NCBI GenBank assembly: GCA_044374745.1
Contig: JBILNZ010000008.1
Coordinates: 1 to 64,000 of the forward strand
Length of the DNA stretch: 64,000 bases
Direction of reading: 5' to 3'
DNA from: NIES-981 sp044374745
GTDB taxonomy: Bacteria; Cyanobacteriota; Cyanobacteriia; PCC-6307; Cyanobiaceae
Shown here in pieces: positions 27,101 to 34,962 of this stretch. Positions within the stretch are counted from its first letter, which is position 1; each line of letters starts with the position of its first letter. The position numbers and the translations under genes were made by a program. The notes under the pieces are model-generated. The model saw only the letters and a list, made by a program, of their open reading frames with translations, was not told where the DNA came from and did no database searches.

Positions 27101-27403
27101 GAACAGGGTCTGCCGGCCAGTGAGGCGGCGATCGGCGCGGCCAGCTCGCGCCTGCGGCCGATCCTGATGACGGCGATGGCCGCCCTGGCCGGCTTCTTCC
27201 CGCTTCTGGTGGCCAGTGGTGCCGGCGCCTTGAGTCAGCGCTCCCTGGGCGCTGTGATCTTTGGCGGGCTGCTGGTGGCCACAGCCCTGAGCCTGTTCGT
27301 GGTGCCGTCGTTCTATGTGCTGATGAAGCAGCTGGAGGCGGCCTGGTTCCCAGCCAGCCGCCAGACCGATCCGCTGGCGGCTGATCCGCCACCGGCTGCC
27401 TGA
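24125..27403 (+). CDS. RND (HAE1-type) efflux pump inner-membrane subunit (cassette A)
   Basis: A 1092-residue proton-driven exporter. It starts FIRRPVLSTV before TM1 and has LPIENLPNIAPPTV in the porter domain. The proton-relay Asp pair is at 412-413 (VVDDAI, TM4) and Lys979 is in GLAAKNGIL (TM10). Two large periplasmic loops carry porter subdomains. Between TM6 and TM7 (about 509-559) sits a glycine-rich hydrophobic insertion absent from AcrB. Substrate cannot be read from sequence. The ATGA overlap with the adaptor indicates coupling. Confidence 0.93.
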   Translation: MSLSDTFIRRPVLSTVCSILILMAGLISLPLLPIENLPNIAPPTVQVNANLPGADALTVESAVTGPLEEQINGAPGMDYITSFSTSQGTSQVNVYFKAGTDPDIDQVNVLNRVQTASSQLPPQVNAQGVTVQQTASSYLLVYNLTSTAGQFSREYLNGLLQLNLYYPLTRADGVGQVNIFGASNPAFRIWVDPQRLARFNLSVDAVLEALKSQNQIVIAGSIGGPPSTRANRTTFPILVNGNLDTVQQFEDVILAKGPDGGLIRVGDVGRAEYAFQNFNQQAVNARTGYPCVGFGVIQLPGSNAISTAKAVDAVLTSFSNTLPPGVVLEKVFDQTDFINASIEGALDALRDAVVLVLLIIFLFLQDWKATAVPALALPIALLGALIFVKAFGFSINELTLLGIILATGLVVDDAIVVVEAVSARIEAGDRPFQAASNAMKELTGAILATALVLLAVFVPVTFFPGATGVIYRQFALTIVFSILVSTFNAITGKPLQSALLLGGGKTEPRGLRWTLIGGAFGGIYGAMAGGWIISLVLGGVGALVGTFLMPIFTAFNAGFDRLARAYGRALKLVIRLRRLVALVLLGGIVLTGVAFTAIPTGFVPTEDQGYGLGIIQLPPQASIEATMEVATRAQAILAKEEEIISGEIVGGAGFNGGSLNQGLFFFGLKPIDERSGKGQSAQAIIDRLNQEFRTIPGGLVLAQSPAAVPGFSAQGGLSFQFNDLSNGGYSPTDLSQMAGKLIAAARATGDFGNLYTQFISDAPVWRLDVDRDRMASLNIDYGQAMQVLGTINGGSFVNQTYENQQYRQVYVQAEGSKREVVQSLNNLYVPDRTGKLIPLTNVVKVRLDSAPPIISHFNLYRTVLIQGVEAMGRSSGQAIDSLMATFRQLNLSNIGSDWSALTRSEVQAGSLAVLVFALGIVVVYLVLSAQYGSYIDPLIILMTVPLAMLGALALLVLRGQVNNVYAQVGLVTLIGLAAKNGILIVDLANQRMEQGLPASEAAIGAASSRLRPILMTAMAALAGFFPLLVASGAGALSQRSLGAVIFGGLLVATALSLFVVPSFYVLMKQLEAAWFPASRQTDPLAADPPPAA

Positions 27404-27420
27404 CCACCGGTCTGATCGCC

Positions 27421-27702
27421 ATGCCGCTCCCCACCCCACCCGGCTACCGACGCGGCCGTCAACGGCAGGTCGATCGCCGGCGCATTCTGCTCAGCGCCGT
27501 GCTGGCCGGCATGGCTGCCAGCGTGTTGCTCGTGCTGGTTCATCGTGCCGCGCGCATCCCCGGGGCCCTGTTGCCCCCGATTCCCCTGCTAAGGGCCGTG
27601 CTGCTGGTGAGTGGGGCTGCTGGCTGTGCAGCCTGGGGGGAGACCATGCGTCAGCTGGCGCTCACCCATCTGGGAGAGCCGGAGGGCCCGGAGGAGATCT
27701 GA
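27421..27702 (+). CDS. Two-helix membrane protein following RND pump (cassette A)
   Basis: A 93-residue protein starts 17 bases after the pump. Its N-terminus is basic (YRRGRQRQVDRRR), with one helix at about 22-41, a short Arg/Pro loop, a second helix at about 50-72 and then GETMRQL with an acidic tail. A similar protein in the same position follows the second pump and shares the basic start, GRQ, loop and E-x-x-R-Q-L after helix two. I know no named family. Position and recurrence suggest an accessory subunit of the pump. Confidence 0.8.
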   Translation: MPLPTPPGYRRGRQRQVDRRRILLSAVLAGMAASVLLVLVHRAARIPGALLPPIPLLRAVLLVSGAAGCAAWGETMRQLALTHLGEPEGPEEI

Positions 27703-27847
27703 GCGACCATGGGGCTTGAGATCTCCACTTGCTGGCTACGGTGCACTCACCTGGCGCGGTTCCCCATTTCGATGCTGCCAACACCCAACCCCGGCAGGTC
27801 TGGTCTGCGCCTGGCCCGGGGCCCTTGGCGCTGTGCCTGCTCCTGAG

Positions 27848-28966
27848 ATGAACTCACCATTCGTGCAAGGTTCCTGTCGTTCCTGGGCCGGCGGGATTGG
27901 CCTCAGTGTGCTTCTCGGTGTCACTGCCGCCGGCTGCCAGCCCAGGCCGGAGGCGCCGGCTCAGCGCCCCCTGCCGGTGCAGGCTGTGCCTGTGGCCGCA
28001 GCCGTGTTCAGCCAGAACGTGGACACGGTGAGCACCCTGGAGGCCATCGATGAGGTGGCGCTGGCGGCCCAGGCCTCCGGCCGGATCGAGCAGTTGCTGG
28101 TGCGCCAGGGGGATGGGGTGAGCCAGGGCCAGCGTCTGTTGGTGCTCGACCAGGTGCAGCTGCGCGCCGAGGTGGCGGCCCTGCGCGCCCAGACCGAGAC
28201 CGACCGGATCAACTACGCCCGTTTCGAGCAGCTGGCCAGCGTCGGGGCCGACACGGCCCTGCGCCGCGACCAGGCCCGCCAGCAGTACATCTCCTCCCGC
28301 CAGGCCCTGGTGGCCCGCCAGGCCGATCTGCAGTTCCGCGATCTCAAGGCGCCGATCGCCGGAGTGGTGGGTGACATCCAGGTGAAACAGGGCGATGTGC
28401 TGCAGGCGGGCGCTCCGTTCACCACGATCATTCGCAACGACCGGCTGCTCGCCCGGGTGGATGTGCCGGCGATCTTTTCCGACCGGGTGCGACTGGGCCA
28501 GACCGTGGTGCTGATGGATCCGGCGAGCAATGCACCCCTGGCTGAGGGCCAGGTGCGCTCGATCGATCCGGGGGTCGTGGCATCCAGCCAATCGCTGCTG
28601 GTGAAGGCGGAGTTCCCCAATACCCGCGGCGATCTCCGCACCGGCATGCGCACCCGCACCCGCCTGGTGCTGGACAGCCGCCAGCAGCCGGCCGTGCCCT
28701 TCGCCGCCGTCACCCAGGTGGCTGGCCAGAGCTTCGTGTTCGTTGTGGGTGGCCTGGAGCAGCTGCGCAGCAACCCCGGCCGCCTGGATAAGGCCCGCCT
28801 GGCGGCCCTGCCTGCCGAAGGCCAATTCGCCCTGCAGGTGCCGGTGAAGCTGGGGCCGCTGCAGGACAACCGCTACCCCGTGCTCAGCGGGCTCACCACG
28901 GGGCAGCAGGTGATCACCACCAATCTGCTCAACCTGCGCCATGGGGCGTTGATCCAGGTGAACTGA
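27848..28966 (+). CDS. RND efflux periplasmic adaptor, lipoprotein (cassette B)
   Basis: A 372-residue paralogue of the cassette A adaptor. Signal peptide with lipobox VTAAGC (Cys at about 30), lipoyl segments (LAAQASGRIEQLLVRQGDGV and DLKAPIAGVVGDI), an intervening helical hairpin with RFEQLASVGADTALRR, and the C-terminal barrel with VLSGLTTGQQVITTN. ATG 27848 gives a complete signal peptide. The gap of 145 bases from the previous gene could hold a separate promoter, though no clear one is visible. The pump follows 15 bases later. Confidence 0.9.
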   Translation: MNSPFVQGSCRSWAGGIGLSVLLGVTAAGCQPRPEAPAQRPLPVQAVPVAAAVFSQNVDTVSTLEAIDEVALAAQASGRIEQLLVRQGDGVSQGQRLLVLDQVQLRAEVAALRAQTETDRINYARFEQLASVGADTALRRDQARQQYISSRQALVARQADLQFRDLKAPIAGVVGDIQVKQGDVLQAGAPFTTIIRNDRLLARVDVPAIFSDRVRLGQTVVLMDPASNAPLAEGQVRSIDPGVVASSQSLLVKAEFPNTRGDLRTGMRTRTRLVLDSRQQPAVPFAAVTQVAGQSFVFVVGGLEQLRSNPGRLDKARLAALPAEGQFALQVPVKLGPLQDNRYPVLSGLTTGQQVITTNLLNLRHGALIQVN

Positions 28967-28981
28967 GCAGCCCGGACCGCC

Positions 28982-31900
28982 ATGTCGCCCTCCAATCGTT
29001 TCATCGTCCGCCCCGTGCTCACCACGGTGTGCAGCCTGCTGGTGGTGTTTGTCGGCTTGATCGCCCTGCCGCTGCTGCCGATCGAGAACCTGCCGGACAT
29101 CGCCCCTCCCACCGTGAACGTGCGTTCCCGCTATGTGGGGGCAGACGCCGTGAGCGTGGAGCAGGGGGTCACCAGCGTGCTCGAGCAGCAGATCAACGGG
29201 GTGGAGAACATGGAGTTCATCACCTCCACCAGCGGCGCGGACGGCACCAGCAGCATCACGGTGGCCTTCGCCAGCGGCAGCAACCGCGACATCAACCAGG
29301 TGAATGTGCAGAACCGGGTGTCCCTGGCCCAGCCCCGGTTGCCCGAAGAGGTGCGACAAGCCGGGGTGACGGTGAACCAGGCCTCCACTTCGATCCTGCT
29401 GGTGGCCAACTTCAGCAGCGAGGACGCGGCCAATCCCTACAGCGTGGAGATGATCAGCGGCCTGTTGGATCAGAACCTCACCGATGCCATCCGCCGGGTG
29501 CCGGGGGTGGGCAGCCTCACCTACTTCGGCAACCGTGAACTGGCCTATCGCCTCTGGCTCGACCCCGCCCGGCTCACGGCCAACGGCCTCAGCGCCGACG
29601 ATGTGGTGACGGCGGTGCGCAGCCAGAACCGCCTGGTGCCAGCCGGTCAGATCGGCGGCGCCCCGGCCCCGCCCGGCCAGGAGTACACCCTTTCGGTGCA
29701 ATTGCAGGGCCGGCTCACCAGCATCACCGACTTCGAGAACCTGATCCTGCGCACCAGCGCCGATGGCGGCCTGCTGCGCCTGCGCGATGTGGGCCGGGTC
29801 ACCCTGGGCGGTGAATCGTTCGATGTGGAGGCAAGCGACCTGCGCGGCGTGCCCTCGGTGGGCATGGCCATCTATCAACTCAGCGGCAGCAATGCCCTGG
29901 AGGTGTCACGCGGCGTGAAGGAGGTGCTGGCCGACTTCGAACCGCTGATGCCCGTGGGCATGACCATGGAGCTCATCTACGACAACACTGATTTCATCAA
30001 CGCCTCGATCCAGGGGGTGAGCAGTGCCCTGCGCGATGCGGTGGTGCTGGTGGTGCTGGTGCTGTTCATCTTTCTGCAGGACTGGAAGGCCACCCTTGTT
30101 CCGGCGATTGCCATCCCCGTGGCCCTGGTGGGCACCTTTGCCTTCGTGAAGGCCTTCGGTTTTTCCCTCAATCAGCTCACCCTGTTCGGTCTGGTGCTGG
30201 CCACCGGCCTGGTGGTGGATGACGCCATCACCGTGGTGGAGGACACGGCCACCAAGAAGGCCGGGGGGCTCTCGGCCCTCAACGCCGCCAGAGCCACCAT
30301 GGATGGCCTGTTCGGGGCCGTGATCGCCACCTCCCTGGTGCTGTTGGCGGTGTTCGTGCCTGTGCTCTTCTTCCCAGGAGCCACCGGCACGATCTACCAG
30401 CAGTTTGCGGCCACCATCCTCTTCTCGGTGGCCATCTCCACCTTCAATGCCCTCACCTTTTCGCCGATGCTCTCGGCCCTGCTGCTGGCCCGGGACGATG
30501 CGCCCCCAGGCCGCCGCACCTATGCCATCGCCGGTGGGTTCATCGGCCTGATCTATGGCTTGCTGCTGGGCGGCAGCGGCGTGCTGCCGGCCCTGTTCGC
30601 CCTGGTGGTGGGCGTGGTGGTGGGCTTCGGCCTGTCGCTGCTCACCGGCCTGCCCCTGCGCCTGCCGTTTGCCCTGGGGGCCGTGGCGGTGGCGCTGGTG
30701 GCGGTGCCCGGCATCCAGCCCTGGCCCGTGCTGATCTTCGGCGGCATCGGGGCCCTGTTCGGCTGGGGCACCCCCTGGATCTTCGCCCTGTTCAACCGGG
30801 GCTATGGCCGCGTTCAGGCCGGCTACCAGGCCCTGCTCGCTTTCAGCCTCAGCCGCCGCCGGCTGGTGCTGGTGGGCCTGGCGGCCGGGGTGGTGCTCAC
30901 CGGCTTCGCCTTCACGGCCATGCCCACCGGCTTCGTGCCGATCGAGGACCAGGGCTACGCCATCGGCATCGTGCAGCTGGCCGACGGCCAGCCCCTGGGC
31001 CAGACCAGGGCCGTCAATGCCCGGGTGGCGGAAGTGTTGCGCAGCGAGCCCGACATCGTGAGCGCCGCCCTGTTCAGTGGCGCCAGCCTCGAGGGCAGCA
31101 GCCCCAATCGGGGTGTGTTCTTCTTCGGCACCAAGCCCTGGGAGGAGCGCCCCGCTGCCGACCAGAGCCTGGCGGCGATCGTGGGCCGGCTGAATGCCAA
31201 GCTCGCACCGATCCAGGAGGCCCGGATCGTGGTGGTGGAGCCGCCGGCCATCCCCGGCTATGGCACCGGTGGCGGGTTCGAGCTGCAACTGCTCGACCAG
31301 AGCAGTGGCGCCCTCAGCCTGGACGGGTTTGCCGGCGTGGCCAGCCAACTGGTGGGTGAGGCCAATGCCAGTGGCCGCTTCCAGCGGGTGTTCACCCAGT
31401 TCTCCCCGTCGGCACCCCAGTTGCAGGTCACGGTGGACCGCGACCGGCTAGCGGCCCTGAACGTGGATTACGGCGCGGCGATGCGGGCGATCACCCTCAA
31501 CATCGGGGGCCTGTTCGTGAATGACACCTTTGACGAGGGCCGGGTGCGACGAGTGTTCGTGCAGGCCGACGCCGGCAAGCGCGCCAGCCCCGACCAGTTG
31601 GCGGCTCTCACGGTCAACGACCGCTCCGGCAAGCCGGTACCGCTTTCGGAATTCATCCAGCTGGAGCAGCAGTCCGGCCCATCGCTGATTCCCCGGTTCA
31701 ACCTGTTCCGCAGCATCAAGGTGGAAGGGTTGGCTGCCCCCGGAGTGAGCTCTGGCGAGGCAATCAACACGATCCGGGAACAATTCGAGCAGCTGAATCA
31801 GCCGGTGATCGGCTCCGACTGGACGGGCATCTCCCGCGAGGAGATCAAGGCCGGTGCCCTGGCGGTGGTGGTGTTCGCCCTCGGCATCGTGGTGGTGTAT

Positions 31901-32374
31901 CTGGTGCTCGCGGCCCAGTACGAGAGCTACACCGACCCGCTGATCATCCTGATGACGGTGCCCACGGCCATGCTGGGGGCCTTGCTGTTCCTGGCCCTGC
32001 GCCAGGAGGTGCTCAACATCTATGCCCAGGTGGGCCTGGTCATGCTGATCGGTCTGGCGGCCAAGAACGGCATCCTGATCGTTGATCTGGCTAACCAGCG
32101 CATGGACGAGGGCTGTACCCCTCTCGAGGCCGCCCGGGAGGCCGCCATCTCCCGCTTCCGCCCGATTTTGATGACGGCCATCTCCTCCCTGTTCGGCTTC
32201 CTGCCCCTGGTGCTGGCCAACGGTGCCGGTGCTCGCAGCCAGGCCTCCCTGGGCACGGTGGTGTTCGGCGGTCTCACCGTGGCCACAGTGCTGTCGCTGC
32301 TGGTGGTGCCAGCGTTCTATGTGGTTCTCAAACAGCTCACCACAGTGTCTCCAGCCCCCGAGCAGCCGGTCTGA
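28982..32374 (+). CDS. RND (HAE1-type) efflux pump inner-membrane subunit (cassette B)
   Basis: A 1130-residue paralogue of the cassette A pump, with the same opening (FIVRPVLTTV) and LPIENLPDIAPPTV. The proton-relay residues are Asp413-Asp414 (VVDDAI) and Lys1028 (GLAAKNGIL). The hydrophobic insertion between TM6 and TM7 is longer here (about 513-606), enough for four extra helices, and accounts for most of the length difference. Divergence between the copies is high enough to suggest an old duplication and separate substrates. Confidence 0.93.
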   Translation: MSPSNRFIVRPVLTTVCSLLVVFVGLIALPLLPIENLPDIAPPTVNVRSRYVGADAVSVEQGVTSVLEQQINGVENMEFITSTSGADGTSSITVAFASGSNRDINQVNVQNRVSLAQPRLPEEVRQAGVTVNQASTSILLVANFSSEDAANPYSVEMISGLLDQNLTDAIRRVPGVGSLTYFGNRELAYRLWLDPARLTANGLSADDVVTAVRSQNRLVPAGQIGGAPAPPGQEYTLSVQLQGRLTSITDFENLILRTSADGGLLRLRDVGRVTLGGESFDVEASDLRGVPSVGMAIYQLSGSNALEVSRGVKEVLADFEPLMPVGMTMELIYDNTDFINASIQGVSSALRDAVVLVVLVLFIFLQDWKATLVPAIAIPVALVGTFAFVKAFGFSLNQLTLFGLVLATGLVVDDAITVVEDTATKKAGGLSALNAARATMDGLFGAVIATSLVLLAVFVPVLFFPGATGTIYQQFAATILFSVAISTFNALTFSPMLSALLLARDDAPPGRRTYAIAGGFIGLIYGLLLGGSGVLPALFALVVGVVVGFGLSLLTGLPLRLPFALGAVAVALVAVPGIQPWPVLIFGGIGALFGWGTPWIFALFNRGYGRVQAGYQALLAFSLSRRRLVLVGLAAGVVLTGFAFTAMPTGFVPIEDQGYAIGIVQLADGQPLGQTRAVNARVAEVLRSEPDIVSAALFSGASLEGSSPNRGVFFFGTKPWEERPAADQSLAAIVGRLNAKLAPIQEARIVVVEPPAIPGYGTGGGFELQLLDQSSGALSLDGFAGVASQLVGEANASGRFQRVFTQFSPSAPQLQVTVDRDRLAALNVDYGAAMRAITLNIGGLFVNDTFDEGRVRRVFVQADAGKRASPDQLAALTVNDRSGKPVPLSEFIQLEQQSGPSLIPRFNLFRSIKVEGLAAPGVSSGEAINTIREQFEQLNQPVIGSDWTGISREEIKAGALAVVVFALGIVVVYLVLAAQYESYTDPLIILMTVPTAMLGALLFLALRQEVLNIYAQVGLVMLIGLAAKNGILIVDLANQRMDEGCTPLEAAREAAISRFRPILMTAISSLFGFLPLVLANGAGARSQASLGTVVFGGLTVATVLSLLVVPAFYVVLKQLTTVSPAPEQPV

Positions 32375-32376
32375 CC

Positions 32377-32682
32377 ATGCCCGCCCAGCCTCCCGTGATC
32401 ACGCCCCCGCGCCGTTTTCGCGGCCGTCAGATCCTGGCCGTGGGCTTGATCGGTGCGGCGCTTGGCCTGGCCATGGCCCTGTTTCTGAGACGGATCGTCG
32501 CCCGCACCCCTGCCCAGATGTCCCCCTCGGCCCTGTTCTGGTTGCTGGTGCTGCTGCCGGGCTTCGGACTTGTGGCCGGAATGGCGATTGAGGCGGTGCG
32601 CCAACTGCAGGTTGCCAGTCCGGAGCCGGAGTACCACCCGCGCGACGTCAGTAGCGTCGGTCGCAAGGATCGCTCCCGCTGA
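32377..32682 (+). CDS. Two-helix membrane protein following RND pump (cassette B)
   Basis: A 101-residue counterpart of the 27421-27702 product, starting two bases after the pump stop. Basic N-terminus (PPRRFRGRQ), helix at about 20-38, loop with RRIVARTP, second helix at about 48-68, then IEAVRQL and a charged tail. Shared features with copy A are GRQ before helix one, Arg-x-Pro in the loop, and E-x-x-R-Q-L after helix two. No family name is known to me. Confidence 0.8.
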   Translation: MPAQPPVITPPRRFRGRQILAVGLIGAALGLAMALFLRRIVARTPAQMSPSALFWLLVLLPGFGLVAGMAIEAVRQLQVASPEPEYHPRDVSSVGRKDRSR

Positions 32683-32704
32683 CCCGAGTTGGCCCCATCC
32701 CGGT

Positions 32705-34354
32705 TCAGGTGATCACGGTGGGGCATTCCATGCCCGTGCGGGCCTTGATTTCAGCCAGGCCGTCGATGGCGCTGATCAGGTCGGCCAAGGCGGCCTGGGG
32801 ATCCTGATCGAGCTTGCCGCCGGGGGCCACGTAGCTTTCCAGGTACACCCTCAAGGTGGCTCCCTGGGTGCCGGTGCCCGAGAGGCGCAGCACCACGCGG
32901 CTGCCGTCGTCAAGCAACAGGCGCAGACCCTGGCCGCTCGTGAGGGAGCCATCCACCGGATCGGTGTAGGCGAAGTCGTCGGCGGCGTGGATCGTGCGGC
33001 CGGCGAAGGCCTGGCCCACCAGCGCGGGTTGCATCGCCTTCACCCGGTCGTAGAGGCCGTGGGCGGCATCGCTGGCGATGGCCTCGTAGTCGTGGCGTGA
33101 GTAGTAGTGGCGGCCGAACCGGCTCCAGTGCTCCGCCATGATCCGGCTCACCGGCTCGCGCCGCTTGGCCAGGATGTTGAGCCAGAACAGCACCGCCCAG
33201 AGGCCATCCTTCTCGCGGATGTGATCGGAGCCGGTGCCGAAGCTCTCCTCGCCGCAGAGGGTGATGCGGCCGGCATCGAGCAGGTTGCCGAAGAACTTCC
33301 AACCCGTGGGCGTTTCGAAGCAGGGCAGGCCCAGGGCCTTGGCCACCACATCGGCGGCGGCGCTGGTGGGCATGGATCGGGCCACGCCGGCCAGGCCATC
33401 GGCGTAGCCCGGGGCCAGGTTGGCGTTGGCGGTCAGCACCGCCAGGCTGTCGCTGGGGTTCACGAAGCAGCGCGTGCCCAGGATCATGTTGCGGTCGCCG
33501 TCGCCATCGCAGGCGGCACCGAAGCGGTAGGCGTCGCTGCCCATCAGCAGCTCGGCGAGCTCGTGGGCGTAGGTGAGGTTGGGGTCGGGGTGGCCGCCGC
33601 CGAAATCCTCCAGGGGCGTGCCGTTGCGCACGGTGCCGGCCGGGGCCCCGAGCAGCCCTTCAAGGATCCGCTTGGCATAGGGGCCGGTCACGGCGTGCAT
33701 GGCATCGAAGGCCACCGGGAAATCGCCGCGCAGCAGCTCGGCGATGGCGTCGAAATCAAACAGCTTCTGCATCAGCGCCACGTAGGCATCGACGCCGTCG
33801 ACCACGTCCACCGCCATCTCGCCCAGCCGCTGGCTGCCGGGCTGGTCCAGGTTGAGCTCGCCGGCATCGTCGAGGATCCGGTAGCCCTCCAGGCTCTGGG
33901 TGACGCCGTAGATGGCGTCGGTGATCGACTCGGGCGTGGGGCCGCCGTTGGCCCCGTTGATCTTCACGCCGAAGTCGCCGCCTGGGCCGCCGGGGTTGTG
34001 GCTGGCCGAGAGGATCACGCCGCCGATGGCGCCGTTCTGGCGGATCAGGTTGGAGGCGGCGGGGGTGGAGAGGATGCCGCCGGTGGTGGTGATCAGCCGG
34101 GCCACGCCATGCGCGGCGGCCATCCGGGCGATCACGCCGATGGCGCGGCGGTTGCCGTAGCGGCCGTCGCCGCCCACCACCAGGGTGCCGCCGGCCACCC
34201 CGGGGAGCACCCGCAGGCTGGCTTCAATGAAGCTTTCCAGGTAATGGGGGGTCTCGAATTGCTTGCTGCTCTTGCGCAGGCCCGAGGTGCCGGGCTTCTG
34301 GTCGGCGAAGGGGGTGTCCAGGCTGACCTGACGGATGGAGCTGGCTGCAGCCAT
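32705..34354 (-). CDS. pgm: Phosphoglucomutase (alpha-D-glucose specific)
   Basis: Interconverts glucose-1-phosphate and glucose-6-phosphate, feeding glycogen and sugar nucleotide synthesis. The 549-residue protein matches the family: GTSGLRKSSKQF at the N-terminus, phosphoserine loop ILSASHNPGG (about 129-138), Mg loop CDGDGDRN and sugar-binding loop GEESFGTGSDH, then a C-terminal phosphate-binding domain with RLSGTGTQGATLR. ATG 34354 is preceded six bases earlier by a GC-rich hairpin that may affect translation. Confidence 0.95.
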   Translation of the reverse strand: MAAASSIRQVSLDTPFADQKPGTSGLRKSSKQFETPHYLESFIEASLRVLPGVAGGTLVVGGDGRYGNRRAIGVIARMAAAHGVARLITTTGGILSTPAASNLIRQNGAIGGVILSASHNPGGPGGDFGVKINGANGGPTPESITDAIYGVTQSLEGYRILDDAGELNLDQPGSQRLGEMAVDVVDGVDAYVALMQKLFDFDAIAELLRGDFPVAFDAMHAVTGPYAKRILEGLLGAPAGTVRNGTPLEDFGGGHPDPNLTYAHELAELLMGSDAYRFGAACDGDGDRNMILGTRCFVNPSDSLAVLTANANLAPGYADGLAGVARSMPTSAAADVVAKALGLPCFETPTGWKFFGNLLDAGRITLCGEESFGTGSDHIREKDGLWAVLFWLNILAKRREPVSRIMAEHWSRFGRHYYSRHDYEAIASDAAHGLYDRVKAMQPALVGQAFAGRTIHAADDFAYTDPVDGSLTSGQGLRLLLDDGSRVVLRLSGTGTQGATLRVYLESYVAPGGKLDQDPQAALADLISAIDGLAEIKARTGMECPTVIT

Positions 34355-34359
34355 GGGAC

Positions 34360-34376
34360 GGGCGCGGAGCGCGCCC
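34360..34376 (-). promoter_or_regulatory. GC-rich hairpin abutting the pgm start codon
   Basis: Seven-base perfect arms GGGCGCG/CGCGCCC with a three-base loop end five bases before the pgm ATG on the minus strand. In mRNA the stem would cover the position of a ribosome-binding site. There is no T run, so a terminator is unlikely. Confidence 0.45.
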
Positions 34377-34460
34377 AAATTAACCCTGTTGAGCCGCTTC
34401 TCCGGTGAGCCTGGCCACGTTGCCTGGGATCGATGGGCCAGAGCTCAGGTTGGGACGGGA

Positions 34461-34934
34461 TCAGGGCTGCTGGCTGGGTCCGAACAGGGGCCGGCGGCCC
34501 TGGCCGCTGGAGCCCGGACTGGTGCTCGGAGTGGTTGGTTGGGGACGCCGCTGCTGGCAGAGCCGCAGTAGGTCGAGGCCCGCTCGATCCAGTTGGTCGC
34601 GCCGGCTGAAGCTGTTTGTGCTGGCCACCACGGCCTGCTGGCGGATCTGCCAGAGCACGTCCTTGCAGCTGCCGGGCAGGCGTGGATGGTCGAGTAACGG
34701 ATCGGCCTGGCGGCGGGCCTGCTCACAGGGGCCGCTGCTGTTGTCTCGACCACAGGCGAACACCAGCTGCTGCAGATCCCGCAGGCTCTGCTCACTGGGA
34801 AAGGCTGGATCTTGCTGGCGCCCGTGGGTCGGCGCTGGGAGAAACGGGGCTGCCACGACGAACGACAACAGTGCGAGCAGTGGGGCGCCTGCCGCTGGTG
34901 GATAGGGACGAGAGCGCACGGAACGAGCGACCAT
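34461..34934 (-). CDS. Putative secreted cyanobacterial protein
   Basis: A 157-residue protein with a signal-peptide-like segment (about 16-38; LLALLSFVVAAPFLPAP), then a helical domain with four cysteines (VFACGRD, GPCEQ, GSCKD, LRLCQQ) that could form two disulfides, and a Pro/Ser-rich end. The pattern LQQLVFACGRDNSSGPC looks conserved, but I cannot name the family. The start is ATG 34934. In-frame ATGs at 34970 and 34973 overlap the stop of the monooxygenase and are possible. Confidence 0.65.
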   Translation of the reverse strand: MVARSVRSRPYPPAAGAPLLALLSFVVAAPFLPAPTHGRQQDPAFPSEQSLRDLQQLVFACGRDNSSGPCEQARRQADPLLDHPRLPGSCKDVLWQIRQQAVVASTNSFSRRDQLDRAGLDLLRLCQQRRPQPTTPSTSPGSSGQGRRPLFGPSQQP

Positions 34935-34962
34935 CGGCAGTGGGCTGGTTCGTGGGGGACCG

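Noticed and set aside
27854..31348. Antisense open frames over the RND genes
   Set aside because: Same shadow effect; there are no start signals or recognisable motifs.
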